From contig CAYVMP010000006.1 of NCBI GenBank assembly GCA_964452635.1, positions 1-37,599 of the forward strand: a stretch of DNA of 37,599 bases, written 5' to 3'. A model generated the notes under the pieces. That model had not been told where the DNA came from. It made no database searches and was given only the letters and a program-made list of their open reading frames with translations. The position numbers and the translations under genes were made by a program. The DNA is from CAYVMP01 sp964452635 (GTDB lineage: Bacteria; Patescibacteriota; Minisyncoccia; Phycocordibacterales; DATDWN01). Position 1 is the stretch's first letter. The number at the start of each line of letters is the position of its first letter. Of this stretch, positions 29,638-36,671 are shown in pieces.

Positions 29638-30415
29638 ACGCACATCAGACACAACAAAGAAAATGCTTCTCGTTGGAGTGTTTTTTGTATGTTTGAGTGT
29701 TGTTGTTTTCTTTTTCTCTTCATCAATGCAGAGTGTGATAAGAGGAGTTGCTCGTCCACTGTGGTATGTGCGTGATTCAGTTGTCTCACATGTCATTTCT
29801 GTCGGTAATTATTTTGTATTTAAAGGTACACTGATTAAGAAAAATACTGAATTGACTGATACAATAACAGCACTCGAACTTAAGGTTCAGGATTACGATA
29901 CTTTAGCCAAGGAAAACCAAGAATTAAAATCATTGTATGGTGGCGGTGCAACATCGACACTATCATCGCACAGAATCAGTGCGCGAGTTATTTCAAAACC
30001 TCCGTACTCTCCGTTCGATACCTTTGTGCTTGATGCTGGATCCGGTGAAGGACTTGTTGTCGGTGCGCGAGTGTATGTATCCGACACTGTACTTATCGGT
30101 CTCGTTACAGATGTGACATCGCACACATCACTTGTTACTCTATTTTCTTCTAACAGTCAAAAAGTTCGTACCGAATTGTCACGAACAGGAATGATGTACG
30201 AGCTGTCTGGTTCTGGTGGTGCAAATATGACACTTACTGTTCCTAAGGATACTGATATCGTATGGGGAGATGTCTTCATGTATTCAGGGAAATATGCGAG
30301 TACTATCGGAAGTGTTTTCTATATTGATGAGACATCGCAAGGATCATTTAAAACTGTCTACATACGAATGCCACAGAATGTGTTCTCTTCAAAGTGGGTT
30401 ATGATTGAAAAATAG
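29609..30415 (+). CDS. mreC: Rod shape-determining protein MreC
   Basis: Bitopic scaffold of the elongasome that binds MreB, MreD and PBP2. 268 residues from ATG 29609 (a second ATG at 29615 is equally possible); both lie inside the end of mreB, typical of translational coupling. Seen: a short basic cytoplasmic tail, one transmembrane segment (KMLLVGVFFVCLSVVVFFFSSS), a coiled coil (KKNTELTDTITALELKVQDYDTLAKENQELKSL), then the paired beta-barrel part with ARVISKPPYSPFDTFVLDAGSGEGLVVGARVYVSDTVLIGLVTDVTSHTSLVTLFS, the family's hallmark. Identification is secure from structure order and position. Confidence 0.92.
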   Translation: MKMNFPQKNKRTSDTTKKMLLVGVFFVCLSVVVFFFSSSMQSVIRGVARPLWYVRDSVVSHVISVGNYFVFKGTLIKKNTELTDTITALELKVQDYDTLAKENQELKSLYGGGATSTLSSHRISARVISKPPYSPFDTFVLDAGSGEGLVVGARVYVSDTVLIGLVTDVTSHTSLVTLFSSNSQKVRTELSRTGMMYELSGSGGANMTLTVPKDTDIVWGDVFMYSGKYASTIGSVFYIDETSQGSFKTVYIRMPQNVFSSKWVMIEK

Positions 30416-30443
30416 AGAAATGAAATAAGTCACACAGAGTTTG

Positions 30444-30452
30444 TGATACTAT
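30444..30452 (+). promoter_or_regulatory. Possible internal promoter before mreD
   Basis: TGA-TACTAT (-10 at 30447-30452), 9 nt before the ATG. No good -35. Confidence 0.35.
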
Positions 30453-30461
30453 TGTACCAAT

Positions 30462-30716
30462 ATGGGAAAACCTCTTTTTCGTTTTATATATAGTATATGC
30501 GTGTTCCTTTCGGTCTGTGTATTACCGTGGTGGATTTCTGTTCTTATTGTAGGTGTCTCTATATTCATATTTCCTGTGTATATCGAAGCTATTGTATGTG
30601 CACTTCTCTACGACGCACTCTATTCACCATATTTTTCTCTGTACAGTAGAAACGGTATACTTGTAACAGTATTTTTGATACTCACGATATACGCAAAAAC
30701 ATTTATTCGAAGATAA
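30462..30716 (+). CDS. mreD: Small membrane protein at the mreD position
   Basis: 84 residues, almost entirely hydrophobic, with about three segments (FRFIYSICVFLSVCVLPWWISVLIVGVSIFIFPVYIEAIVCALLYDALYS and GILVTVFLILTIYA). It sits between mreC and mrdA exactly where mreD lies in the classical cluster, and the FPVYIEAIVCALLYDALYSP stretch resembles the MreD core. MreD is normally about 160-170 residues with five or six helices, so this would be a half-size form. The function is inferred from position more than sequence. It ends 2 nt before mrdA. Confidence 0.6.
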   Translation: MGKPLFRFIYSICVFLSVCVLPWWISVLIVGVSIFIFPVYIEAIVCALLYDALYSPYFSLYSRNGILVTVFLILTIYAKTFIRR

Positions 30717-30718
30717 CT

Positions 30719-32422
30719 ATGTTGCAAAAAATCACTCAATTTTTCAGAAGAAGTACTCGGCAAAAATACTCTCCGATTGATCCGGATGAGATTTTTCTCG
30801 ATTCAAAAAATCTACCAGATTTTAATGTACATCAATTTGAAGGAAGATTGGAAAAACCAATATCCTCTCAGGTATTTGGGGGGGTTGCTCTCTGCATGTT
30901 GTTAATCGCATCTATATTTACGTGGAAAATATGGCATCTGCAGATTGTTGATGGAGAGACATACACACAGAGAAGTCAGAATAATAGTCTCCATATGACA
31001 AGAATATTTGCAGATCGAGGATTGATTGTAGATAGAAATAATATTCCACTCGCATGGAATGAATTAAATACAGGAACGACTACTGACTTTTCTCTTCGTG
31101 CGTATGCGACATCGACAGGATTTTCTACAACTCTCGGATACATTAAGTATCCATCCAAAGACTCCTCTGGATTTTATTATCAAGATACATTTGATCCCAA
31201 AGATGGGCTGGAAAAAATATATAATGATGTATTGCATGGATCCACAGGCAGAAAAATCGAAGAAGTTGATGTGAAAGGAAATATTATTTCTGAAAGTGTG
31301 ATTGAACCACCACAGTCTGGAGAAAATGTGGTACTGAGTATAGATAGTAGAGTTCAAAAAAGACTCTATGAGTCAATGCTTGATATTGCCGGACGTGCGG
31401 GGTACAAAGGTGGAGCGGGAGTAATCATGGATGTCACTACAGGTGAAATACTTGCGAGTGCGAATTTTCCTGAATATGAATCCGGTGTTCTCACTGATGG
31501 TACTGATAGGGATAAAATAAATACGTGGATTAAAAGTAAAAATAATCCGTTTATGAATCGGGTGGTTGATGGACTCTATACGCCGGGTTCCATTGTTAAG
31601 CCGTTTGTCGCAATGGGTGTACTTGATCAGGGAGTGATTGATCCACGAACTCAGATCCTTTCGACGGGTTCTATATCTGTACCAAACCCATATGCTCCAG
31701 ATAAACCATCTATTTTTATGGATTGGAAAGCACATGGTCTTGTGGATTTGCGACGAGCATTGGCTGTATCATCAAACGTGTATTTCTATGAGGTTACTGG
31801 CGGGTACAAAGGCCAAAAGGGTATTGGGATTTATAATATAGAAAAATACGTGCGTATGTTTGGGTTCGGGACGACCACGGGAATTAATTTCCCCGGAGAG
31901 AAGAAGGGAATCATTCCTGATCCAGAATGGAAATCAGCAACGTTTGATGGTGAACCGTGGCGACTGGGAGATACGTATAACACCGCAATCGGTCAGTATG
32001 GTTTTCAAGTGACACCAATTCAAGTTGTGCGTTCGGTTAGTGCGATTGCAAATGGGGGAACGCTTCTCGTACCGACTTTTATCAAAGGATCACCCACTAC
32101 AGTTTCAGGGAAAGTGTCACTGAGTCCGTCCTACTACACAATCGTGAAAGAGGGAATGCGACTTGGTGTGACCGAGGGAACATCTCAACCACTTCATGTG
32201 CCATTTGTTGAGGTTGCAGCGAAGACTGGTACTGCACAGCTTGGTGTTACTAAAGATGAAGTGAACTCGTGGGTTGTGGGATTTTGGCCGTATGAACATC
32301 CACGATATGCCTTTGCAATCGTGATGGAGCGTGGTTCAAAAAACAATCAGTTTAGCTCGACCTTAGTAATGAAAGGACTTTTGGATTGGATGGGGGTGTA
32401 TGCCCCAGAGTACTTGAAATAA
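30719..32422 (+). CDS. mrdA: Penicillin-binding protein 2 (peptidoglycan D,D-transpeptidase)
   Basis: Class B transpeptidase of the elongasome. 567 residues. Seen: a cytoplasmic tail of about 55 residues, one transmembrane segment (VFGGVALCMLLIASIFTWKIWHLQIV), the pedestal with RIFADRGLIVDRNNIPLAWN, and the transpeptidase domain with the catalytic SxxK in YTPGSIVKPF (Ser about 290), the SxN in SSNVYFY, and KTG in AAKTGTAQL (about 502). All three active-site motifs are intact. It starts at ATG 30719, 2 nt after the mreD-like gene, without an SD, so translational coupling is likely. No rodA glycosyltransferase lies next to it in this window. Confidence 0.94.
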   Translation: MLQKITQFFRRSTRQKYSPIDPDEIFLDSKNLPDFNVHQFEGRLEKPISSQVFGGVALCMLLIASIFTWKIWHLQIVDGETYTQRSQNNSLHMTRIFADRGLIVDRNNIPLAWNELNTGTTTDFSLRAYATSTGFSTTLGYIKYPSKDSSGFYYQDTFDPKDGLEKIYNDVLHGSTGRKIEEVDVKGNIISESVIEPPQSGENVVLSIDSRVQKRLYESMLDIAGRAGYKGGAGVIMDVTTGEILASANFPEYESGVLTDGTDRDKINTWIKSKNNPFMNRVVDGLYTPGSIVKPFVAMGVLDQGVIDPRTQILSTGSISVPNPYAPDKPSIFMDWKAHGLVDLRRALAVSSNVYFYEVTGGYKGQKGIGIYNIEKYVRMFGFGTTTGINFPGEKKGIIPDPEWKSATFDGEPWRLGDTYNTAIGQYGFQVTPIQVVRSVSAIANGGTLLVPTFIKGSPTTVSGKVSLSPSYYTIVKEGMRLGVTEGTSQPLHVPFVEVAAKTGTAQLGVTKDEVNSWVVGFWPYEHPRYAFAIVMERGSKNNQFSSTLVMKGLLDWMGVYAPEYLK

Positions 32423-32460
32423 TATATTTTTGTGGTAGTGTGGGTAACGGAGGTGCGTGC

Positions 32461-32889
32461 ATGAAAAGGATAGAAGGTCGTCTCAGTAGAGAGTGTGAGA
32501 TGGCACTACAAATCGCTGAAAGTGTTGCGAAATCAAATGCCTCGGAAATTGATCCTGAGCATATTATGTGGGGATTGGTGTATCTTTTAGAAGATTATTT
32601 TCGTCGGGAACTTGAATTGTTCGATAAGTTCGATATTCTCAAGGAACGCATGAGGAGTGTAATGACTTCCGGGGACGTTTTACCGGAAGACATGAGATTT
32701 TCTAATACCTCAATGATAGTTATTGGTGAGACAAGAAAATTCTTACCAGAGAGTCTACCGGTGATGAACTGTGTAAATTTGTTATATGGCTTGATGGTGA
32801 CGCTTGAGGATTATAAGAATCTTTTGGCCGAATTTGATGTCACACCGGAAAAGGTCAAGATGACTCGGCCACTTTTTTTTAACACATAA
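32461..32889 (+). CDS. Stand-alone Clp N-terminal (R) domain protein
   Basis: 142 residues from ATG 32461 behind GGAGG. The sequence SRECEMALQIAESVAKSNASEIDPEHIMWGLVYLLEDY matches the first Clp repeat of ClpA/ClpC N-domains (AQxLAxxxxxxxIxxEHLLLGLL), and SNTSMIVIGETRKFLPESLPVMNCVNLLYGLMVTLEDY fits a second, degenerate repeat. There is no AAA+ module. Lone Clp N-domains in other bacteria can act as adaptors or as inhibitors of Clp unfoldases; which applies here is unknown. It has its own SD and terminator, unlike the cell-wall genes upstream, and is probably a separate unit. Confidence 0.65.
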   Translation: MKRIEGRLSRECEMALQIAESVAKSNASEIDPEHIMWGLVYLLEDYFRRELELFDKFDILKERMRSVMTSGDVLPEDMRFSNTSMIVIGETRKFLPESLPVMNCVNLLYGLMVTLEDYKNLLAEFDVTPEKVKMTRPLFFNT

Positions 32890-32899
32890 GTTTCTGTCG

Positions 32900-32937
32900 A
32901 AGGTCTTGCGATGTAACGCCAGACCTTTTGTTTTTAT
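32900..32937 (+). terminator. Terminator after the Clp N-domain gene
   Basis: AAGGTCT (32900-32906)/AGACCTT (32921-32927) with inner GCG/CGC, followed by TTGTTTTT. Confidence 0.8.
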
Positions 32938-32954
32938 TGCAAAACTTCAATCCA

Positions 32955-32983
32955 TTGACCTGCTGGTATTTTTGGGATATGAT
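32955..32983 (+). promoter_or_regulatory. greA promoter
   Basis: TTGACC (32955-32960), 17-nt spacer, TATGAT (32978-32983). The leader is about 30 nt without an SD. Confidence 0.65.
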
Positions 32984-33021
32984 AGCAATACTCATTTTAC
33001 AATTATTTTAACTGAAAACCT

Positions 33022-33483
33022 ATGGATCAAAAGGAATATTTGACTCAAGAAAAGTTTGATGAATTTAAAGCAGAACTGGCAGAACTCAAGGGTACACGCC
33101 GAAAGGAGGTTGCAGAAAACCTCGAGTATGCAAAAGCACTCGGAGATTTGTCAGAAAACGCTGAGTACCATGAAGCACGAGATTTGCAGGCAACTGTCGA
33201 GGATCGTATCGCATATCTAGAGTCTCTACTCAAAACAGCATCAATCGTATCTTCTCAGCACACTGGATCATCAGCAAACATCGGATCGGTTGTTACTGTA
33301 AAAAAGGATGACAAAACATTTGTTTACACAATCGTTGGCTCAGAGGAATCAGATGTGTTGAATAATAAAATCTCAATCCGATCTCCTTTTGGTCAGGCTA
33401 TTCTCGGTAAGAAAAAAGGTGATACATTTTCCTACAAAGCTCCAAACGGTGAGCTGACATATCAAGTAATGGATATTAAATAA
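33022..33483 (+). CDS. greA: Transcription elongation factor GreA
   Basis: Binds the RNA polymerase secondary channel and stimulates cleavage of backtracked transcripts. 153 residues, close to the family's 158. Seen: N-terminal coiled coil (EEFKAELAELKGTRRKEVAENLEYAKALGDLSENAEYHEARD) with the acidic tip DLSENAEY (catalytic Asp and Glu), and the C-terminal FKBP-like domain (IGSVVTVKKDDKTFVYTIVGSEESD ... SPFGQAILGKKKGDTFSYKAPNGELTYQVMDI). The single-gene unit has a clear promoter and terminator on both sides. Confidence 0.95.
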   Translation: MDQKEYLTQEKFDEFKAELAELKGTRRKEVAENLEYAKALGDLSENAEYHEARDLQATVEDRIAYLESLLKTASIVSSQHTGSSANIGSVVTVKKDDKTFVYTIVGSEESDVLNNKISIRSPFGQAILGKKKGDTFSYKAPNGELTYQVMDIK

Positions 33484-33487
33484 AAAA

Positions 33488-33520
33488 CAAAAAATACCTT
33501 GAAAAAGGTATTTTTTGTTT
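33488..33520 (+). terminator. Terminator after greA
   Basis: CAAAAAATACCTT (33488-33500)/AAGGTATTTTTTG (33505-33517), 13-bp perfect stem with a built-in T-run. The -35 of lysS begins inside it. Confidence 0.85.
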
Positions 33521-33546
33521 ACTTGTTTGTGTAAAAATGTTACTAT
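33518..33546 (+). promoter_or_regulatory. lysS promoter (predicted leaderless)
   Basis: TTTACT (33518-33523), 17-nt spacer, TACTAT (33541-33546). ATG 33554 is 7 nt downstream. Confidence 0.5.
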
Positions 33547-33553
33547 TCATCTC

Positions 33554-35011
33554 ATGGCTTCACTCGAAGAGATAAAATCCGCACGTTTGGCGAAGTTGGA
33601 ACTACTTAAATCAAAAGGAATTAATCCGTATCCTGCTCGTGTACCAAGAGATTTTCCTATCACAGAGCTTAAATCTAATTTTGAAACATATTCACAGAAG
33701 GCACAGCCTATCTCGGTTGCTGGACGAATCATGGTTATTCGTGGACAGGGCGCGATTCTCTTCGCAGTCCTCTTTGATGGTACAGAAAAAATCCAAGCAA
33801 TTATAAAAAAAGATGTATTATTGGAAGAAGTTTTTTCTCTGTTTACAGATACAGTAGATATGGGAGATTTTATTTCGGTGACGGGTGTGCCGATGACCTC
33901 TGATCGTGGTGAGCCAAGTGTACTCGTATCACAGTGGATAATGGCAGGAAAATCACTTCTACCGCTTCCAGAAAAATGGCATGGGTTGCAGGATATTGAT
34001 GAGAGATATCGAAAACGATATTTGGATTTTCTGATGAACGCCGAGTTGAGAGAATTAGTAGTGAAAAAGTCAAAGTTTTGGGATGCTACTCGAATGTTTC
34101 TAAAAGAGAATCATTTTATTGAAGTCGAGACACCAACCCTTGAAGTAACTACAGGTGGTGCAGAAGCAGAGCCATTTAAAACACATCACAATGACTACGA
34201 TCTAGATGTGTATTTGCGTATTTCGGTTGGAGAGCTTTGGCAGAAACGTCTCATGGCTGGAGGGTTTTCTCGTACATTTGAAATAGGACGTGTGTACCGA
34301 AATGAAGGTTCAAGTCCAGATCATACACAGGAATTTACCAATCTTGAATTCTATGCATCGTTTATGGATTATATCGAAGGGATTGATTTCACTGAGCGAC
34401 TCATTAAATACGTTGCACAGGAGACGTTTGGTACTCTCTCGTTCGAGAGTCGGGGAGAGAAATTTACACTTGAAGGACAGTGGCCTAAAATTTCGTACAC
34501 AGAGGTGATTAAAGAGAAAACAGGTATTGATATTCTCACAGCAACTCCTCTCGAGATGGAACACAAACTTACAGAGCTTGGTGTGAAATACGAGGGGACA
34601 AACGCAGAACGTCTTACAGATACACTCTGGAAGTATTGTCGCAAACAAATAGTTGGTCCAGCGTGGCTCATTGATGTTCCTAAAATAGTATCACCACTCT
34701 CTAAATCAAAAGTGGAAAATCCAAATATCACAGAAAGAGTTCAGCTCATTCTTCTCGGTGCTGAATGTTCAAATGGTTTTTCTGAACTCAACGACCCGAT
34801 TGATCAAAAGGAAAGATTTGAAGGTCAGCAGAAACTGATTGATGCTGGTGACAAGGAAGCAATGATGCCTGATATGGAGTTTGTTGAGATGCTTGAGTAC
34901 GGAATGCCACCGACATTTGGGTTTGCATACGGTGATCGACTGTTTGCATTTCTTGCCGATAAACCACTTCGAGAATTACAGCTGTTTCCTCTGATGAGAC
35001 CGAAGAATTAA
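33554..35011 (+). CDS. lysS: Lysine--tRNA ligase (class II)
   Basis: Charges tRNA-Lys. 485 residues from ATG 33554 (MASLEEIKSARLAKLELLKSKGINPYP, the family's start); the open frame upstream contains the promoter. Seen: N-terminal OB anticodon-binding domain (VAGRIMVIRGQGAILFAVLFDGTEKIQAII), SKFWDATRMFLKENHFIEVETPTLEVTTGGAEAEPFKTHHNDYD, motif 2 FEIGRVYRNEGSSPDHTQEFTNLEFYASF, and motif 3 at the end, GMPPTFGFAYGDRLFAFLADKPLRELQLFPLMRP. The last motif normally reads GxGIDR; here it is AYGDR, with the key Asp-Arg kept. This variation is unusual but does not remove the ATP-contacting Arg. No SD. Confidence 0.92.
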   Translation: MASLEEIKSARLAKLELLKSKGINPYPARVPRDFPITELKSNFETYSQKAQPISVAGRIMVIRGQGAILFAVLFDGTEKIQAIIKKDVLLEEVFSLFTDTVDMGDFISVTGVPMTSDRGEPSVLVSQWIMAGKSLLPLPEKWHGLQDIDERYRKRYLDFLMNAELRELVVKKSKFWDATRMFLKENHFIEVETPTLEVTTGGAEAEPFKTHHNDYDLDVYLRISVGELWQKRLMAGGFSRTFEIGRVYRNEGSSPDHTQEFTNLEFYASFMDYIEGIDFTERLIKYVAQETFGTLSFESRGEKFTLEGQWPKISYTEVIKEKTGIDILTATPLEMEHKLTELGVKYEGTNAERLTDTLWKYCRKQIVGPAWLIDVPKIVSPLSKSKVENPNITERVQLILLGAECSNGFSELNDPIDQKERFEGQQKLIDAGDKEAMMPDMEFVEMLEYGMPPTFGFAYGDRLFAFLADKPLRELQLFPLMRPKN

Positions 35012-35034
35012 CTTTTAATTTTCCGTAAAAAATG

Positions 35035-35040
35035 TATAAT
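35035..35040 (+). promoter_or_regulatory. trhO -10 box
   Basis: A perfect TATAAT, 14 nt before ATG 35055, giving a leader of about 7 nt. The -35 is weak. Confidence 0.45.
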
Positions 35041-35054
35041 ACCGAACGACTATC

Positions 35055-35972
35055 ATGAACCGAGACTATACTATTATTTTGTTTTATAAATACATTCATA
35101 TCGAAAATCCAGAACAGTTAAAAGCTGAACAGGTTCAACTTGCGTCATCTCTCGGACTCACGGGCAGAGTGATTGTTGCACATGAGGGTATCAACGCAAC
35201 ATATGAAGGTACCAATGAAAACATTGAAAAATATCTAAACGTATACCTTGCTGATCCTCGGTTTTCCGACACACATATAAAAAGGAGTGTGGGTACAGGT
35301 GATGCATTTCCAAAGTTATCTGTGAAAGTAAGAAAGGAAATCGTTTCTCTGCACCTCGGTGATGAGGATTTTAGTCCAACGGAGGTGACAGGTAAACGAC
35401 TCTCTCCTCAAGAACTCAAAGAATGGTTTAAAAATAAAAAAGTGGGTGAGGATTTTTACATCATTGATATGCGCAATGATTATGAACATGCAGTTGGACA
35501 TTTTGAAGGTTCAATACTTCCTCCACTCTCAAATTTCCGAGATATACCTCAGGTGATGAGTGATCTTGAACAATATAAAGATAAACCAGTGGTTCCTGTG
35601 TGTACTGGTGGTGTGCGATGTGAGAAAGCATCTGGATATTTAATCAAGAAAGGTTTTCAAGATGTATATCAGCTTGATGGCGGAATAGTGAGTTATATGG
35701 AACAATTTCCGGCACAAGAGTTTAAAGGCACACTGTACGTGTTTGACCGACGAGTGACGATGGACTTTGACCCTAAAGACAAACATGTTGTCGTTGGAGT
35801 GTGTGCACTTTGTGGAATTCCATCAGAGAGGTATGTGAACTGTAGGAATCCGCGATGTAATAAACATTTCATATCGTGTGAACAGTGCACTGAAAATACT
35901 CGTTTCTGTAATCCTGAATGTGAGGCACAGGTTGTACTCAAGACATCAGATACTACCCCGATTCATGCGTAA
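35055..35972 (+). CDS. trhO: tRNA uridine(34) hydroxylase, rhodanese family
   Basis: Oxygen-dependent formation of 5-hydroxyuridine at the tRNA wobble base is the known role of TrhO (YceA). 305 residues. Seen: an N-terminal acylphosphatase-like part (TIILFYKYIHIENPEQL ... LGLTGRVIVAHEGINATYEGT), a rhodanese domain with IIDMRNDYEHAVGHFEGSI and the active-site loop CTGGVRCEKAS (Cys183), and a C-terminal cysteine-rich zinc-like module (CALCGIPSERYVNCRNPRCNKHFISCEQC...CNPEC). These three parts are diagnostic. The stop overlaps the start of plsC by 8 nt, so the two are probably translated from one message. Confidence 0.93.
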   Translation: MNRDYTIILFYKYIHIENPEQLKAEQVQLASSLGLTGRVIVAHEGINATYEGTNENIEKYLNVYLADPRFSDTHIKRSVGTGDAFPKLSVKVRKEIVSLHLGDEDFSPTEVTGKRLSPQELKEWFKNKKVGEDFYIIDMRNDYEHAVGHFEGSILPPLSNFRDIPQVMSDLEQYKDKPVVPVCTGGVRCEKASGYLIKKGFQDVYQLDGGIVSYMEQFPAQEFKGTLYVFDRRVTMDFDPKDKHVVVGVCALCGIPSERYVNCRNPRCNKHFISCEQCTENTRFCNPECEAQVVLKTSDTTPIHA

Positions 35973-36657
35973 ATTTTATTACTATACTCCCATATTGTTA
36001 CAAAAAATCGGTTATATTATTTTTTATTTTGTATACCGTGTGTTTGTTCGGATTGAGGTGGTTGGACGGGAACATATTATGCATGTGACTGGTCCCATTA
36101 TTATCGCAACAAATCATACAAGTGAACTAGATGTGACGGCAATACCTCTCGTGTTGCCGTTTTTTTCTACTTTTTTCCCAATATACTTTGTATCAAATAA
36201 AACTGAGAAGTATAAAACATTTGGCTGGAGAAGCTATATCTACGGTGGAGTTTTCTTTAACATGCTTGGTGGATATGCATCACATTCTGGGTATACTGAC
36301 TACGGGATTGCACTTACTGATCATATTGAACTGTTGAGACAGGGACACACAGTGTGTATTTTTCCTGAGGGGAAACGTACTCGGGATGGTAATATAAATC
36401 CAGCCCGTGGTGGGTTGGCATATTTGGTGCATGCAACACGGGCACATGTTGTTCCTGTTGCCATCGACACCTTCTTCCACCTATCACTGTGGGATTTTCT
36501 TACATTTCAGAGGAAGGTAGTGATACGCATTGGTCAACCACTTTCCCCAGAGGAGATTATTTCGATTAACACACCAATTACTGACATTACTGTTGATGAG
36601 TTTCGCCACGGTGGGGAAGTTGTGTTGGAGAAAATTGGTGAAATGTTGGAAATGTAG
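35965..36657 (+). CDS. plsC: 1-acyl-sn-glycerol-3-phosphate acyltransferase-like protein
   Basis: Membrane acyltransferase family that makes phosphatidic acid, or transfers acyl groups in related reactions. 230 residues from ATG 35965, which overlaps the trhO stop; longer frames upstream run within trhO. Seen: an N-terminal hydrophobic segment (LLQKIGYIIFYFVYRVFVRI), block I NHTSELD (HX4D; about residue 50), block III FPEGKRTRDG (about 132), and VPVAID. The catalytic His and Asp are present. Many such ultra-small bacteria lack full lipid synthesis, so the substrate may be scavenged lipid; that is inference. Confidence 0.88.
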   Translation: MRKFYYYTPILLQKIGYIIFYFVYRVFVRIEVVGREHIMHVTGPIIIATNHTSELDVTAIPLVLPFFSTFFPIYFVSNKTEKYKTFGWRSYIYGGVFFNMLGGYASHSGYTDYGIALTDHIELLRQGHTVCIFPEGKRTRDGNINPARGGLAYLVHATRAHVVPVAIDTFFHLSLWDFLTFQRKVVIRIGQPLSPEEIISINTPITDITVDEFRHGGEVVLEKIGEMLEM

Positions 36658-36671
36658 TAGTGTAGACTGAT

